Below are positions 17,883-24,742 of a DNA stretch of 64,000 bases, piece by piece. Both the position numbers and the translations under genes were made by a program. The DNA comes from Meishania sp964351985 (lineage in GTDB: Bacteria; Bacteroidota; Bacteroidia; Flavobacteriales; Flavobacteriaceae). Where the stretch lies: assembly GCA_964351985.1 (NCBI GenBank), contig CAYGPR010000009.1, positions 1-64,000 of the forward strand. Direction: 5' to 3'. The stretch's first letter is position 1, and the number at the start of each line of letters is the position of its first letter. Under the pieces are notes generated by a model that was not told where the DNA came from, ran no database searches, and saw nothing but the letters and a program-made list of their open reading frames with translations.

Positions 17883-18312
17883 GAAAACGGTATAGATATC
17901 ATTTTGCAAAAGACTTCGTTAAATTACTACGTTTTTATAAACCCCTAGTGTGATTTTGCTTTTTTTAACGAAAACCGAAGTCATACTCTTTTGAAAAGAA
18001 ATTAAGAAAACCCACGTTCATTTTCTTGGTAATTATTTTCTCAGAAGTTTTTTTTAACAGCAAGGACACATTTGCGAATCATATCTCGTCATAAACATGT
18101 TTGAATCTTTTTCTTGCATTTTTTAGGATAATACTGACAAAAACTTTTAATGTTTTGTAAATCAAATATTTAGATACAATCTTCTTTTATTAATTGTAAA
18201 ATAAACGTTAATCTTTTACTAAAAAGATGCATTTCATCGATAAAAAGTTGCACTTAAAAGGATTTTTAATGATTTTTTTTTTACATTTATCACATCAAAA
18301 TCATTTTCCCCT
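17883..18312. other. AT-rich divergent intergenic region
   Basis: 430 bases between uvrC (leftward) and the small ORF/formyl-THF ligase (rightward). It is strongly AT-rich with long T and A runs. I see no long ORF, no tRNA and no exact TAnnTTTG box; the nearest match is TACATTTA at 18282-18289, about 24 bases before the small ORF. Presumably it carries both divergent promoters. Confidence 0.4.
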
Positions 18313-18399
18313 ATGGACAACTACATCATAACACTAGGCTTATATTTAGTTTTAATGCTATTCTTTAAAGTCTATTATGCCGTTGCGGCAAAAGAATAG
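18313..18399 (+). CDS. Candidate 28-residue single-pass membrane protein
   Basis: ATG to TAG frame encoding 28 residues: MDNYIITLGL, then a hydrophobic stretch rich in Leu, Val and Phe (about 7-22), and a short charged tail ending AAKE. That composition suits a tiny inner-membrane protein. It ends 40 bases before the 5-formyl-THF cyclo-ligase start on the same strand, so the two could share a transcript. The only promoter hint is a near-match -7 box (TACATTTA) 24 bases upstream. I recognise no family; a chance ORF in AT-rich DNA remains possible. Confidence 0.4.
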   Translation: MDNYIITLGLYLVLMLFFKVYYAVAAKE

Positions 18400-18439
18400 T
18401 TTTTGCGTCTTCATAGCCGTAGAAATTTAATCAACCTCA

Positions 18440-19003
18440 ATGTTGAAAAAAGATTTACGCGTTCGCTATTTACAGTTACGAAATAAAATCTCCACCCAAA
18501 GTCTCAGTAACGCAAGTCTGACCATTGCGAATAGATTACTTGAGTTACCTATTTGGTCATTTGATTATTACCACATCTTTTTGCCTATTTCAAAAAAGAA
18601 CGAAATAGACACCACTTTTATACTCTCTATTTTACAAGGAAAGGACAAAAACGTGATTCTTCCCAAAGTCGTTTCAGGGCAAATTCTGAAACATTTCTTG
18701 CTCATGGACAATACCAAACTTGAGGAAAGTTCATGGGGAGTTCCCGAGCCGGTCGATGGTATTGAAGTAGACCCAATGAAAATAGATGTTGTCTTCGTGC
18801 CATTGTTGGCCTTTGACAAAAAAGGAAACAGAGTGGGTTACGGAAAAGGATTTTACGATGATTTTTTAAGTAAGTGCAGGCCTAATGTAGTCAAAGTGGG
18901 CCTGTCGCTATTTGAAGCCGAAAAAAAGATTGCTGATATTGCAGATCATGACATACTCTTGAACTACTGTGTAACACCACAGAGAATTCATAGCTTTTCA
19001 TGA
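18440..19003 (+). CDS. 5-formyltetrahydrofolate cyclo-ligase
   Basis: ATP-dependent conversion of 5-formyl-THF to 5,10-methenyl-THF in folate salvage; cytosolic. 187 residues, typical. The N-terminal basic stretch KKDLRVRYLQLRNKIS contacts ATP phosphate in relatives; the conserved C-terminal signature DVVFVPLLAFDKKGNRVGYG followed by KGFYDDFL (about 115-145) is the ATP/folate site. The 3' end overlaps the convergent lspA gene by 16 bases. Confidence 0.95.
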   Translation: MLKKDLRVRYLQLRNKISTQSLSNASLTIANRLLELPIWSFDYYHIFLPISKKNEIDTTFILSILQGKDKNVILPKVVSGQILKHFLLMDNTKLEESSWGVPEPVDGIEVDPMKIDVVFVPLLAFDKKGNRVGYGKGFYDDFLSKCRPNVVKVGLSLFEAEKKIADIADHDILLNYCVTPQRIHSFS

Positions 19004-19665
19004 GATTGTTCTTCGCCATCGAAAGTCTGTAAATTCTCTTCGCCGTCTTCTCTTTTCTCACCAAATGCTCTTTTGTTAAAGACAAGTAAAATTCCAACAC
19101 CTGTGCTAATTGCGGTATCGGCAATATTAAAGACAGGTTCGAAAAACCTAAAATTATTACCTCCAAAATAGGGCACCCAATCGGGCCATGTCGTGTCGAC
19201 CAACGGAAAATAAAGCATGTCTACAACCTTGCCATAGAATATTTTGCCGTAGGGTTCCTCAGAGAACAATGTCGCCACGTGATTGTTACTCTCGTCGAAA
19301 ATTACTCCATAGAAAATTGAATCAAGGATATTGCCCAAGGCCCCTGCAAAAATTAATGAGACCGCAATAATCAATGTATTTGAAGCTTTTTTACGGATGA
19401 CGTCAAAGAGCCAATACCCTATGCCTATGATGGCGAGGAGACGAAATATGGTCAAAAAGAGTTTTCCCAAACTTTCGGATATGGGCAATATATCGCTCAG
19501 TTTCGCTCCCCATGCAGCACCTTCATTTTCAATGAACAATATCTTGAACCAATTGAAAACTTCGACCGATTCACCCAAAACGAAGCTGGTTTTTATATAA
19601 ATCTTACTGATTTGGTCGATTATTAATATGGCCAAAATCAGCAAAAGAGACTTCTTTATGTTCAT
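18988..19665 (-). CDS. lspA: Lipoprotein signal peptidase II
   Basis: Inner-membrane aspartyl protease that removes signal peptides from diacylated prolipoproteins. Four membrane helices; catalytic Asp115 (GNILDS) and Asp183 (NIADTAIS). At 225 residues it is longer than the usual 160-170: an insertion (about 124-172) lies between the two catalytic helices and a charged tail follows the last helix, both usual for Bacteroidota. Gene order with traR/dksA and ileS is the one commonly seen in this phylum. A TAnnTTTG box in the 33-base gap upstream suggests an independent promoter. The window encodes many lipoproteins that are its substrates. Confidence 0.95.
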   Translation of the reverse strand: MNIKKSLLLILAILIIDQISKIYIKTSFVLGESVEVFNWFKILFIENEGAAWGAKLSDILPISESLGKLFLTIFRLLAIIGIGYWLFDVIRKKASNTLIIAVSLIFAGALGNILDSIFYGVIFDESNNHVATLFSEEPYGKIFYGKVVDMLYFPLVDTTWPDWVPYFGGNNFRFFEPVFNIADTAISTGVGILLVFNKRAFGEKREDGEENLQTFDGEEQSHEKL

Positions 19666-19684
19666 AGGAATAAAATATGATGGG

Positions 19685-19692
19685 CAAAAGTA
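19685..19692 (-). promoter_or_regulatory. -7 box TACTTTTG for lspA
   Basis: Exact TAnnTTTG on the minus strand, 20 bases upstream of the lspA start and between it and the GIN-domain gene. Confidence 0.4.
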
Positions 19693-19698
19693 GGAATA

Positions 19699-20322
19699 TT
19701 ATTCGGTTTTCTTGATTACGATGTTTCCCGTAATCGTAGACAAATGAAGCTCGACCGGACCATTAGGAACGTTATCTTTTTCTACCGTACCATACTTACT
19801 GACCGCATCTATCGAGGCCTTGGAAATCTTTGCAGATATATTCCCACTTTGGGTTTTGACATCGGCAAATCGAGAAACTTCGCCGAGATGACAGTCGCCA
19901 TCAGCTAATGTGATATTGAGTTTTTCGTATTTTCCTTTTGCAGTGACATTACAATTCGTTCCAAAAACTTGGACCTCCTTGAATTGGGGCAACATCACTT
20001 TCAACGAAATGGAGACAACCTTATGAGCGCTCAACTTGTCGTTCGGGTTATTAAAACTAGGCTGAAAACCGGCCCCGATATGTAATGTCTTGCCTTCTTC
20101 CCGAATACTTAAAAGCAGGTCATTTTTATATTCCCCATCGATTAGGGCCTCTACGACGACCTCATCGCTTATTCCGGTCTGTAGTTCTAATCTAAAACAA
20201 TTTTCCGTATCGATTTGGATACGGTTCGTATTGGCATTGACAATCGACTTTTTAGTTATTTTTTGCCCCGATAAGTTTCCAATGGTCATTAGCAATAGGG
20301 CACAAAAAAAAGTCTTCATCAT
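19699..20322 (-). CDS. GIN-domain (DUF2807) putative auto-transporter adhesin-like protein
   Basis: 207-residue exported protein of the head-GIN/DUF2807 family, which folds as a right-handed beta-helix and is often found near envelope-stress genes in Bacteroidota; function is not established. Signal peptide 1-19 (LLMTIGNLSGQ). The beta-helix repeats are visible as short strands: LKVMLPQFKEVQVFGTNCNV, LNITLADGDCHLGE, ADVKTQSGNISAKIS, VELHLSTITGNIVIKK. Two adjacent ATGs (20322, 20319). Separated from upstream traR by a terminator, so it is its own unit. Confidence 0.8.
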   Translation of the reverse strand: MMKTFFCALLLMTIGNLSGQKITKKSIVNANTNRIQIDTENCFRLELQTGISDEVVVEALIDGEYKNDLLLSIREEGKTLHIGAGFQPSFNNPNDKLSAHKVVSISLKVMLPQFKEVQVFGTNCNVTAKGKYEKLNITLADGDCHLGEVSRFADVKTQSGNISAKISKASIDAVSKYGTVEKDNVPNGPVELHLSTITGNIVIKKTE

Positions 20323-20349
20323 GTGAATTGTGAATCATCGTAAAACCAA

Positions 20350-20374
20350 AACGTCCGCCGAAGTGGCGGACGTT
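20350..20374 (-). terminator. Terminator after traR/dksA
   Basis: 10-bp GC-rich stem AACGTCCGCC (20350-20359) / GGCGGACGTT (20365-20374), loop of 5, ending 3 bases beyond the traR stop codon and followed by T-rich sequence on the minus strand. T-rich on both sides, so it may act in both directions. Confidence 0.8.
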
Positions 20375-20376
20375 TT

Positions 20377-20760
20377 TTATTTCTGCATGTTTTTTGCCTC
20401 TATGCTCAGCGTAGCGTGGGGAACAAGTTTCAGCCTATCTTTATTGATCAACTTACCTGTTACGCGACAAATACCATATGTTTTGTTCTCTATTCTCAAT
20501 AGTGCGTTCCTCAGATCACGAATGAACTTCTCTTGACGTATGGCCAACTGGGTGTTCGCCTCTTTGCTCATAGTTTCGCTTCCTTCTTCAAAAGCCTTAA
20601 AAGTAGGCGAGGTGTCGTCGGTACCATTATTTCCATCGTTCATATACGAACTCTTCAAAAGTTCTAAATGACTTTTTGCTTTTTCTATTTTCTCTTCGAT
20701 CAGCGCTTTGAACTCTTCCAAGTCCTTGTCAGAATATCTAATTTTTAAATCTGTTGCCAT
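20377..20760 (-). CDS. TraR/DksA-family RNA polymerase-binding regulator
   Basis: 127-residue coiled-coil plus zinc-finger-fold protein related to DksA, which binds the RNA polymerase secondary channel and modulates stringent-response promoters. A long helical hairpin (about 10-92) precedes the finger region (95-122, YGICRVTGKLINKDRLKLVP). Only one Cys (Cys98) of the canonical four is present, so the finger probably does not bind zinc; this erosion seems usual in Bacteroidota homologues. It begins 5 bases after the ileS stop and is co-transcribed with it; a strong terminator follows. Confidence 0.9.
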   Translation of the reverse strand: MATDLKIRYSDKDLEEFKALIEEKIEKAKSHLELLKSSYMNDGNNGTDDTSPTFKAFEEGSETMSKEANTQLAIRQEKFIRDLRNALLRIENKTYGICRVTGKLINKDRLKLVPHATLSIEAKNMQK

Positions 20761-20765
20761 GTTTT

Positions 20766-23700
20766 CTAATGTTTTTCGATAAACAATTTAGTGTTCACTT
20801 CATCAAAGGCCACCTCGGTACCATTTTCCAATATTTCCTCTAATTCAAGATCAGCGGTCAACGTCTCAGTTTTAATATAGTTCAGGTTGCTCTCGACCGC
20901 CTTTTCGACCAACCCGTCTTTCAATATTTTGATGTCTATTCTATCGGTAACTTCAAACCCTGAGTCCTTTCTCATGTTTTGGATTCGATTCACAAGTTCT
21001 CGTGCGATACCCTCTTTTTTGAGTTCTTCGTCGATCGTAATGTCCAAAGCCACTGTCAAAGACCCCGAACTAGCGACCAACCATCCTTCGATGTCTTGTG
21101 AAGCTATCTCTACATCGTGTAACTGTAAATTAATGATTTTATTTTCAATTTCAAGGGATATTTCGCCCTGTTGCTCGATTTTTTGGATATCCTCCTGCCC
21201 TAAGGCCGAAACTGCTTGGGCTATCCGCTTCATATCTTTCCCGAATTTTGGGCCCAGAACCTTGAAGTTCGGTTTGATCTGCTTGACCAATATTCCGGAA
21301 GCATCGTCGATAAGTTCGATTTCCTTAACGTTGACCTCCGACTTTATCAAGTCGGAAACGGCCTCTATTTCCTTTCTTTCTTTCTTTCCTAAAACGGGAA
21401 TCATGATTCTTTGCAAGGGTTGTCGAACCTTGATTTTCTCCTTCTGACGAATAGAAAGTACCAGAGATGAAATGGTCTGCGCCTTTTGCATCTTGCCCTC
21501 CAATTCCTTGTCTACCATAGACCCATCAAAAGTGGGAAAATCGGAAAGATGTATACTTTCAAAAATTTCTTTTTGGGTGGTATTGGTCAGGTCATGGTAT
21601 AGTCGTTCCATATAAAAAGGAGCGACGGGTGCCGATAATTTTGCCACGGTTTCCAAACAAGTATAAAGGGTTTGGTAGGCCGAAATCTTATCCTTTTGGT
21701 AATCTCCTTTCCAAAAACGTCTTCTGCTCAGGCGCACGTACCAATTGCTAAGATTTTCCTGCACATAACTGGAAATAGCCCTAGTGGCCCTAGTCGGTTC
21801 GTAGTCACCGTAGGCTTCATCAACAATTTTGATGAGTGTATGTAGTTCCGATAAAATCCATCGGTCTATCTCAGGCCTTTCGTTTAGCGCGATTTCGGGT
21901 TCGGAATAGTTAAATTCATCTATGTTCGCATAGAGTGCAAAAAAGGAATACGTATTATAAAGGGTTCCGAAGAACTTTCGCTTTACTTCTACGATACCGT
22001 CCAAATCGAACTTCAGGTTGTCCCAAGGGTTAGCGTTCGAGATCATATACCATCGGGTCGCGTCTGCACCATGCTCTTTCATCGTCTCGAACGGATCTAC
22101 CGCATTGCCCAATCGTTTTGACATTTTTTTGCCTTCCTTGTCCAAGACCAGTCCGTTAGAAACGACGTTCTTATAGGCGACGGAGTCAAACACCATTGTG
22201 GCTATTGCATGAAGGGTATAGAACCAACCTCTCGTCTGATCCACACCTTCGGCGATAAAATCGGCCGGAAAGGTCTCACCCCTATCAATAAATTCTTTAT
22301 TCTCAAAGGGATAATGCCATTGTGCGTAGGGCATGGAACCACTATCGAACCAAACGTCGATAAGATCACTTTCGCGCTTCATGGGCTTGCCGGATGAAGA
22401 AATCAAAACTATCTGATCGACGATATTTTTATGTAAATCTATTTTTTCATAATTCTCTTCCGACATATTCCCTATCACGAAATCTTTAAAAATATCGCTC
22501 TTCAATACGCCTGCCTGAACTGCTTTATGCATTTCGGATTTCAATTCGGCCACCGAACCGATCATGATTTCTTCGCTTCCATCTTCGGTTCTCCAAATCG
22601 GCAAGGGAATCCCCCAATACCGTGATCTAGAAAGGTTCCAATCGTTCGCATTGGCCAGCCAGTTGCCAAAGCGTCCTTCACCCGTGGCTTTTGGCTTCCA
22701 ATTGATGGTCTGGTTCAAATCGAACATCCGGTCTTTCACGTCGGTAATCTTGATAAACCAAGAATCCAACGGATAATATAAAATCGGTTTATCGGTTCGC
22801 CAGCAGTTAGGATAACTATGAATGTATTTTTCTACCTTAAAGGCTTTATTCTCTTCTTTTAAGCGGATGGCTATCTCAACATCGACCGACCTTTCGGGAG
22901 CCTTGCCATCTTCGTAATATTCGTTCTTGACATATTTACCGCCCAATTCGTTCATTTCAGGACGGAATTTACCTTGCAAATCTACCAAGGGAACCGGATT
23001 TTGATTTTCATCAAGCACCAACATAGGCGGCACTGGCGGAGTCGCCCTTAGCGCCACGAACATATCATCTGCACCAAAGGTAGGCGCGGTATGAACGATT
23101 CCCGTTCCATCTTCTGTGGTTACGAAATCTCCTTCGATTACCCGAAACGCATTTTCAGGATTTTCATAAGGAAGTGCATAATCCAAGAGTTGCTCGTATT
23201 TGACTCCGACCAAATCTTTTCCTTTGAATTCTTTTACGATATAATAAGGAATCTTTTTATTGCCGGACTGATATTCGATCAATTCAGGTTTGCTTTCGAC
23301 CTGTTTGAATTTTCCAGAAAACTGTTTCCCAACCAGGTTTTTTGCTAGGATTACGTTCATAGGTTCGAACGTATATTGATTGTAGGTTTCTACCAAAACA
23401 TACTCAATCTTTGGCCCAACGGTTAATGCGGTATTCGATGGAAGAGTCCATGGAGTGGTCGTCCATGCCAAAAAATAGATGGTGCCTTCATCCTGTAAAA
23501 AATTAGGAAGCGTCCTTTCGATGGCCTTGAATTGCGCAACGACCGTAGTATCCGTCACATCTTGATAGGTGCCAGGCTGATTTAGTTCATGCGTGCTTAA
23601 CCCCGTACCGGCTTTTGGTGAATAGGGCTGTATGGTATAACCTTTATAAATCAGGTCTTTATCATAAATCTGCTTCAAAAGCCACCAGACCGACTCCATG

Positions 23701-24164
23701 TATTTGGCCTTGTACGTGATATAGGGGTCGTTCATGTCCACCCAGTAGCCCACTTTTTCGGTCATATCGTTCCATACATCGGTATAGCGCATGACCGCCT
23801 TTTTACATGCGTCGTTATATTCTTCGACAGATATCTTGTTGCCGATATCTTCTTTGGTGATACCCAATTCTTTTTCTACACCAAGTTCAATGGGTAAACC
23901 GTGGGTGTCCCATCCGGCTTTTCGCTTCACTTGAAAACCCTTCATAGTCTTGTAGCGTGGAAAGATGTCCTTGATCGTACGGGCCATAACATGGTGAATG
24001 CCGGGCATACCGTTCGCCGAAGGAGGTCCTTCATAAAATACATAGCTCGGGCCACCCTCTCTAGAGGAAACACTCTTTTCAAAAATATGGTGCTCCTTCC
24101 AGTACTGCAAAATTTCTTCTGCCACCTTAGGTAGATCGAGACCGTTATATCCTGCGAATTCCAT
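20766..24164 (-). CDS. ileS: Isoleucyl-tRNA synthetase, type 2, with swapped GxHH signature
   Basis: Charges tRNA-Ile with isoleucine; cytosolic class I synthetase of 1132 residues, the length of the type 2 (eukaryote-like) IleRS. The Rossmann fold carries the signature motif PSANGMPG-I-HH: residues 55-58 read G-I-H-H, so first and third positions of HxGH are exchanged. The second signature, KMSKR, is at 680-684 (normally KMSKS). The CP1 editing domain has TTTPWTLPSNT and GTGIVHTAPTFGADD; the anticodon-binding region begins near 730. Type 2 enzymes resist mupirocin, and the GxHH form has been linked to especially high resistance. Co-transcribed with traR/dksA. The start at 24164 matches the family. 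Confidence 0.97.
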   Translation of the reverse strand: MEFAGYNGLDLPKVAEEILQYWKEHHIFEKSVSSREGGPSYVFYEGPPSANGMPGIHHVMARTIKDIFPRYKTMKGFQVKRKAGWDTHGLPIELGVEKELGITKEDIGNKISVEEYNDACKKAVMRYTDVWNDMTEKVGYWVDMNDPYITYKAKYMESVWWLLKQIYDKDLIYKGYTIQPYSPKAGTGLSTHELNQPGTYQDVTDTTVVAQFKAIERTLPNFLQDEGTIYFLAWTTTPWTLPSNTALTVGPKIEYVLVETYNQYTFEPMNVILAKNLVGKQFSGKFKQVESKPELIEYQSGNKKIPYYIVKEFKGKDLVGVKYEQLLDYALPYENPENAFRVIEGDFVTTEDGTGIVHTAPTFGADDMFVALRATPPVPPMLVLDENQNPVPLVDLQGKFRPEMNELGGKYVKNEYYEDGKAPERSVDVEIAIRLKEENKAFKVEKYIHSYPNCWRTDKPILYYPLDSWFIKITDVKDRMFDLNQTINWKPKATGEGRFGNWLANANDWNLSRSRYWGIPLPIWRTEDGSEEIMIGSVAELKSEMHKAVQAGVLKSDIFKDFVIGNMSEENYEKIDLHKNIVDQIVLISSSGKPMKRESDLIDVWFDSGSMPYAQWHYPFENKEFIDRGETFPADFIAEGVDQTRGWFYTLHAIATMVFDSVAYKNVVSNGLVLDKEGKKMSKRLGNAVDPFETMKEHGADATRWYMISNANPWDNLKFDLDGIVEVKRKFFGTLYNTYSFFALYANIDEFNYSEPEIALNERPEIDRWILSELHTLIKIVDEAYGDYEPTRATRAISSYVQENLSNWYVRLSRRRFWKGDYQKDKISAYQTLYTCLETVAKLSAPVAPFYMERLYHDLTNTTQKEIFESIHLSDFPTFDGSMVDKELEGKMQKAQTISSLVLSIRQKEKIKVRQPLQRIMIPVLGKKERKEIEAVSDLIKSEVNVKEIELIDDASGILVKQIKPNFKVLGPKFGKDMKRIAQAVSALGQEDIQKIEQQGEISLEIENKIINLQLHDVEIASQDIEGWLVASSGSLTVALDITIDEELKKEGIARELVNRIQNMRKDSGFEVTDRIDIKILKDGLVEKAVESNLNYIKTETLTADLELEEILENGTEVAFDEVNTKLFIEKH

Positions 24165-24193
24165 AGTATCTGTTCTCGTACAAATTGAGGGTG

Positions 24194-24201
24194 CAAAATT
24201 A
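24194..24201 (-). promoter_or_regulatory. -7 box TAATTTTG for ileS
   Basis: Exact TAnnTTTG on the minus strand, 30 bases upstream of the ileS start. Confidence 0.4.
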
Positions 24202-24309
24202 TAAATTTAGATTGAATTATCGGGGTTCGTGACCGAATGAAATATCATATATACAAGTATTCAATTTTATTTAGAAATCTGCAACATCTAAAATTGGATA
24301 TTATACGTA

Positions 24310-24317
24310 TATCTTTG
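24310..24317 (+). promoter_or_regulatory. -7 box TATCTTTG for the small acidic lipoprotein
   Basis: Exact TAnnTTTG 35 bases before ATG 24352, giving a leader of about 28 bases. A TTG at 24294-24296 is closer than the usual 19-21 base spacing. Confidence 0.45.
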
Positions 24318-24351
24318 CATCAAATGAATTAAACACTAAAAACAAAACAAA

Positions 24352-24666
24352 ATGAAAAAAGTAATTCTTGGATCAATTTTAATGCTTGCCCTTAGTTTGT
24401 CTTTTGTTTCTTGTAGAGAAACTGCCGACAAAGCTAAGGATGGTATGGAAGAAGCTGGCGAGGCAATGGAAGAAGCCGGTGAAGATGTAATGGATTCTGC
24501 CAAAGAAGTTGGCGATGACATGAAAGAAGCTGGTGAAGATGCCATGGATGCCGCCAAAGAGGCCGGTGAAGATGTCAAAGATGCCGCGAACGAAGCTGCC
24601 GATGATGTTAAAGATGGTGTCAAAGAAGCTGCCGACAAAGTAGAGGACGCAGTTGACGATAACTAA
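24352..24666 (+). CDS. Small acidic LEA-like repeat lipoprotein
   Basis: 104-residue lipoprotein: signal MKKVILGSILMLALSLSFVSC with lipid-anchored Cys21. The mature part is a single predicted amphipathic helix built from degenerate 11-residue units of the form KEAGEDVKDAA, rich in Ala, Asp, Glu and Lys with no aromatic residues. This resembles group 3 late-embryogenesis-abundant proteins and Lpp-like coiled coils; a role in stress or envelope protection is inference. It has its own promoter box and a terminator 27 bases after the stop, so it is a compact single-gene unit. Confidence 0.85.
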   Translation: MKKVILGSILMLALSLSFVSCRETADKAKDGMEEAGEAMEEAGEDVMDSAKEVGDDMKEAGEDAMDAAKEAGEDVKDAANEAADDVKDGVKEAADKVEDAVDDN

Positions 24667-24690
24667 TCAAATTGGTTCATAACAAAAGAA

Positions 24691-24717
24691 AGCCCTGGCA
24701 GTTGTCAGGGTTTTTTT
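24691..24717 (+). terminator. Rho-independent terminator after the small lipoprotein
   Basis: Hairpin AGCCCTG (24691-24697) / CAGGGTT (24706-24712), including one G-T wobble pair, followed by seven T (24711-24717). Confidence 0.85.
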
Positions 24718-24742
24718 ATGACTAATCTTCCGATTAAATTGA

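Noticed and set aside
20887..21447. Long plus-strand open frame across ileS
   Set aside because: ileS is complete and highly conserved on the other strand; the frame is a composition artefact.
24336..24638. Ser/Ala-rich minus-strand frame opposite the small acidic lipoprotein
   Set aside because: It is the antisense shadow of the repetitive 11-mer gene; composition mirrors the repeat, it has no plausible promoter and the plus-strand gene has signal peptide, promoter and terminator.
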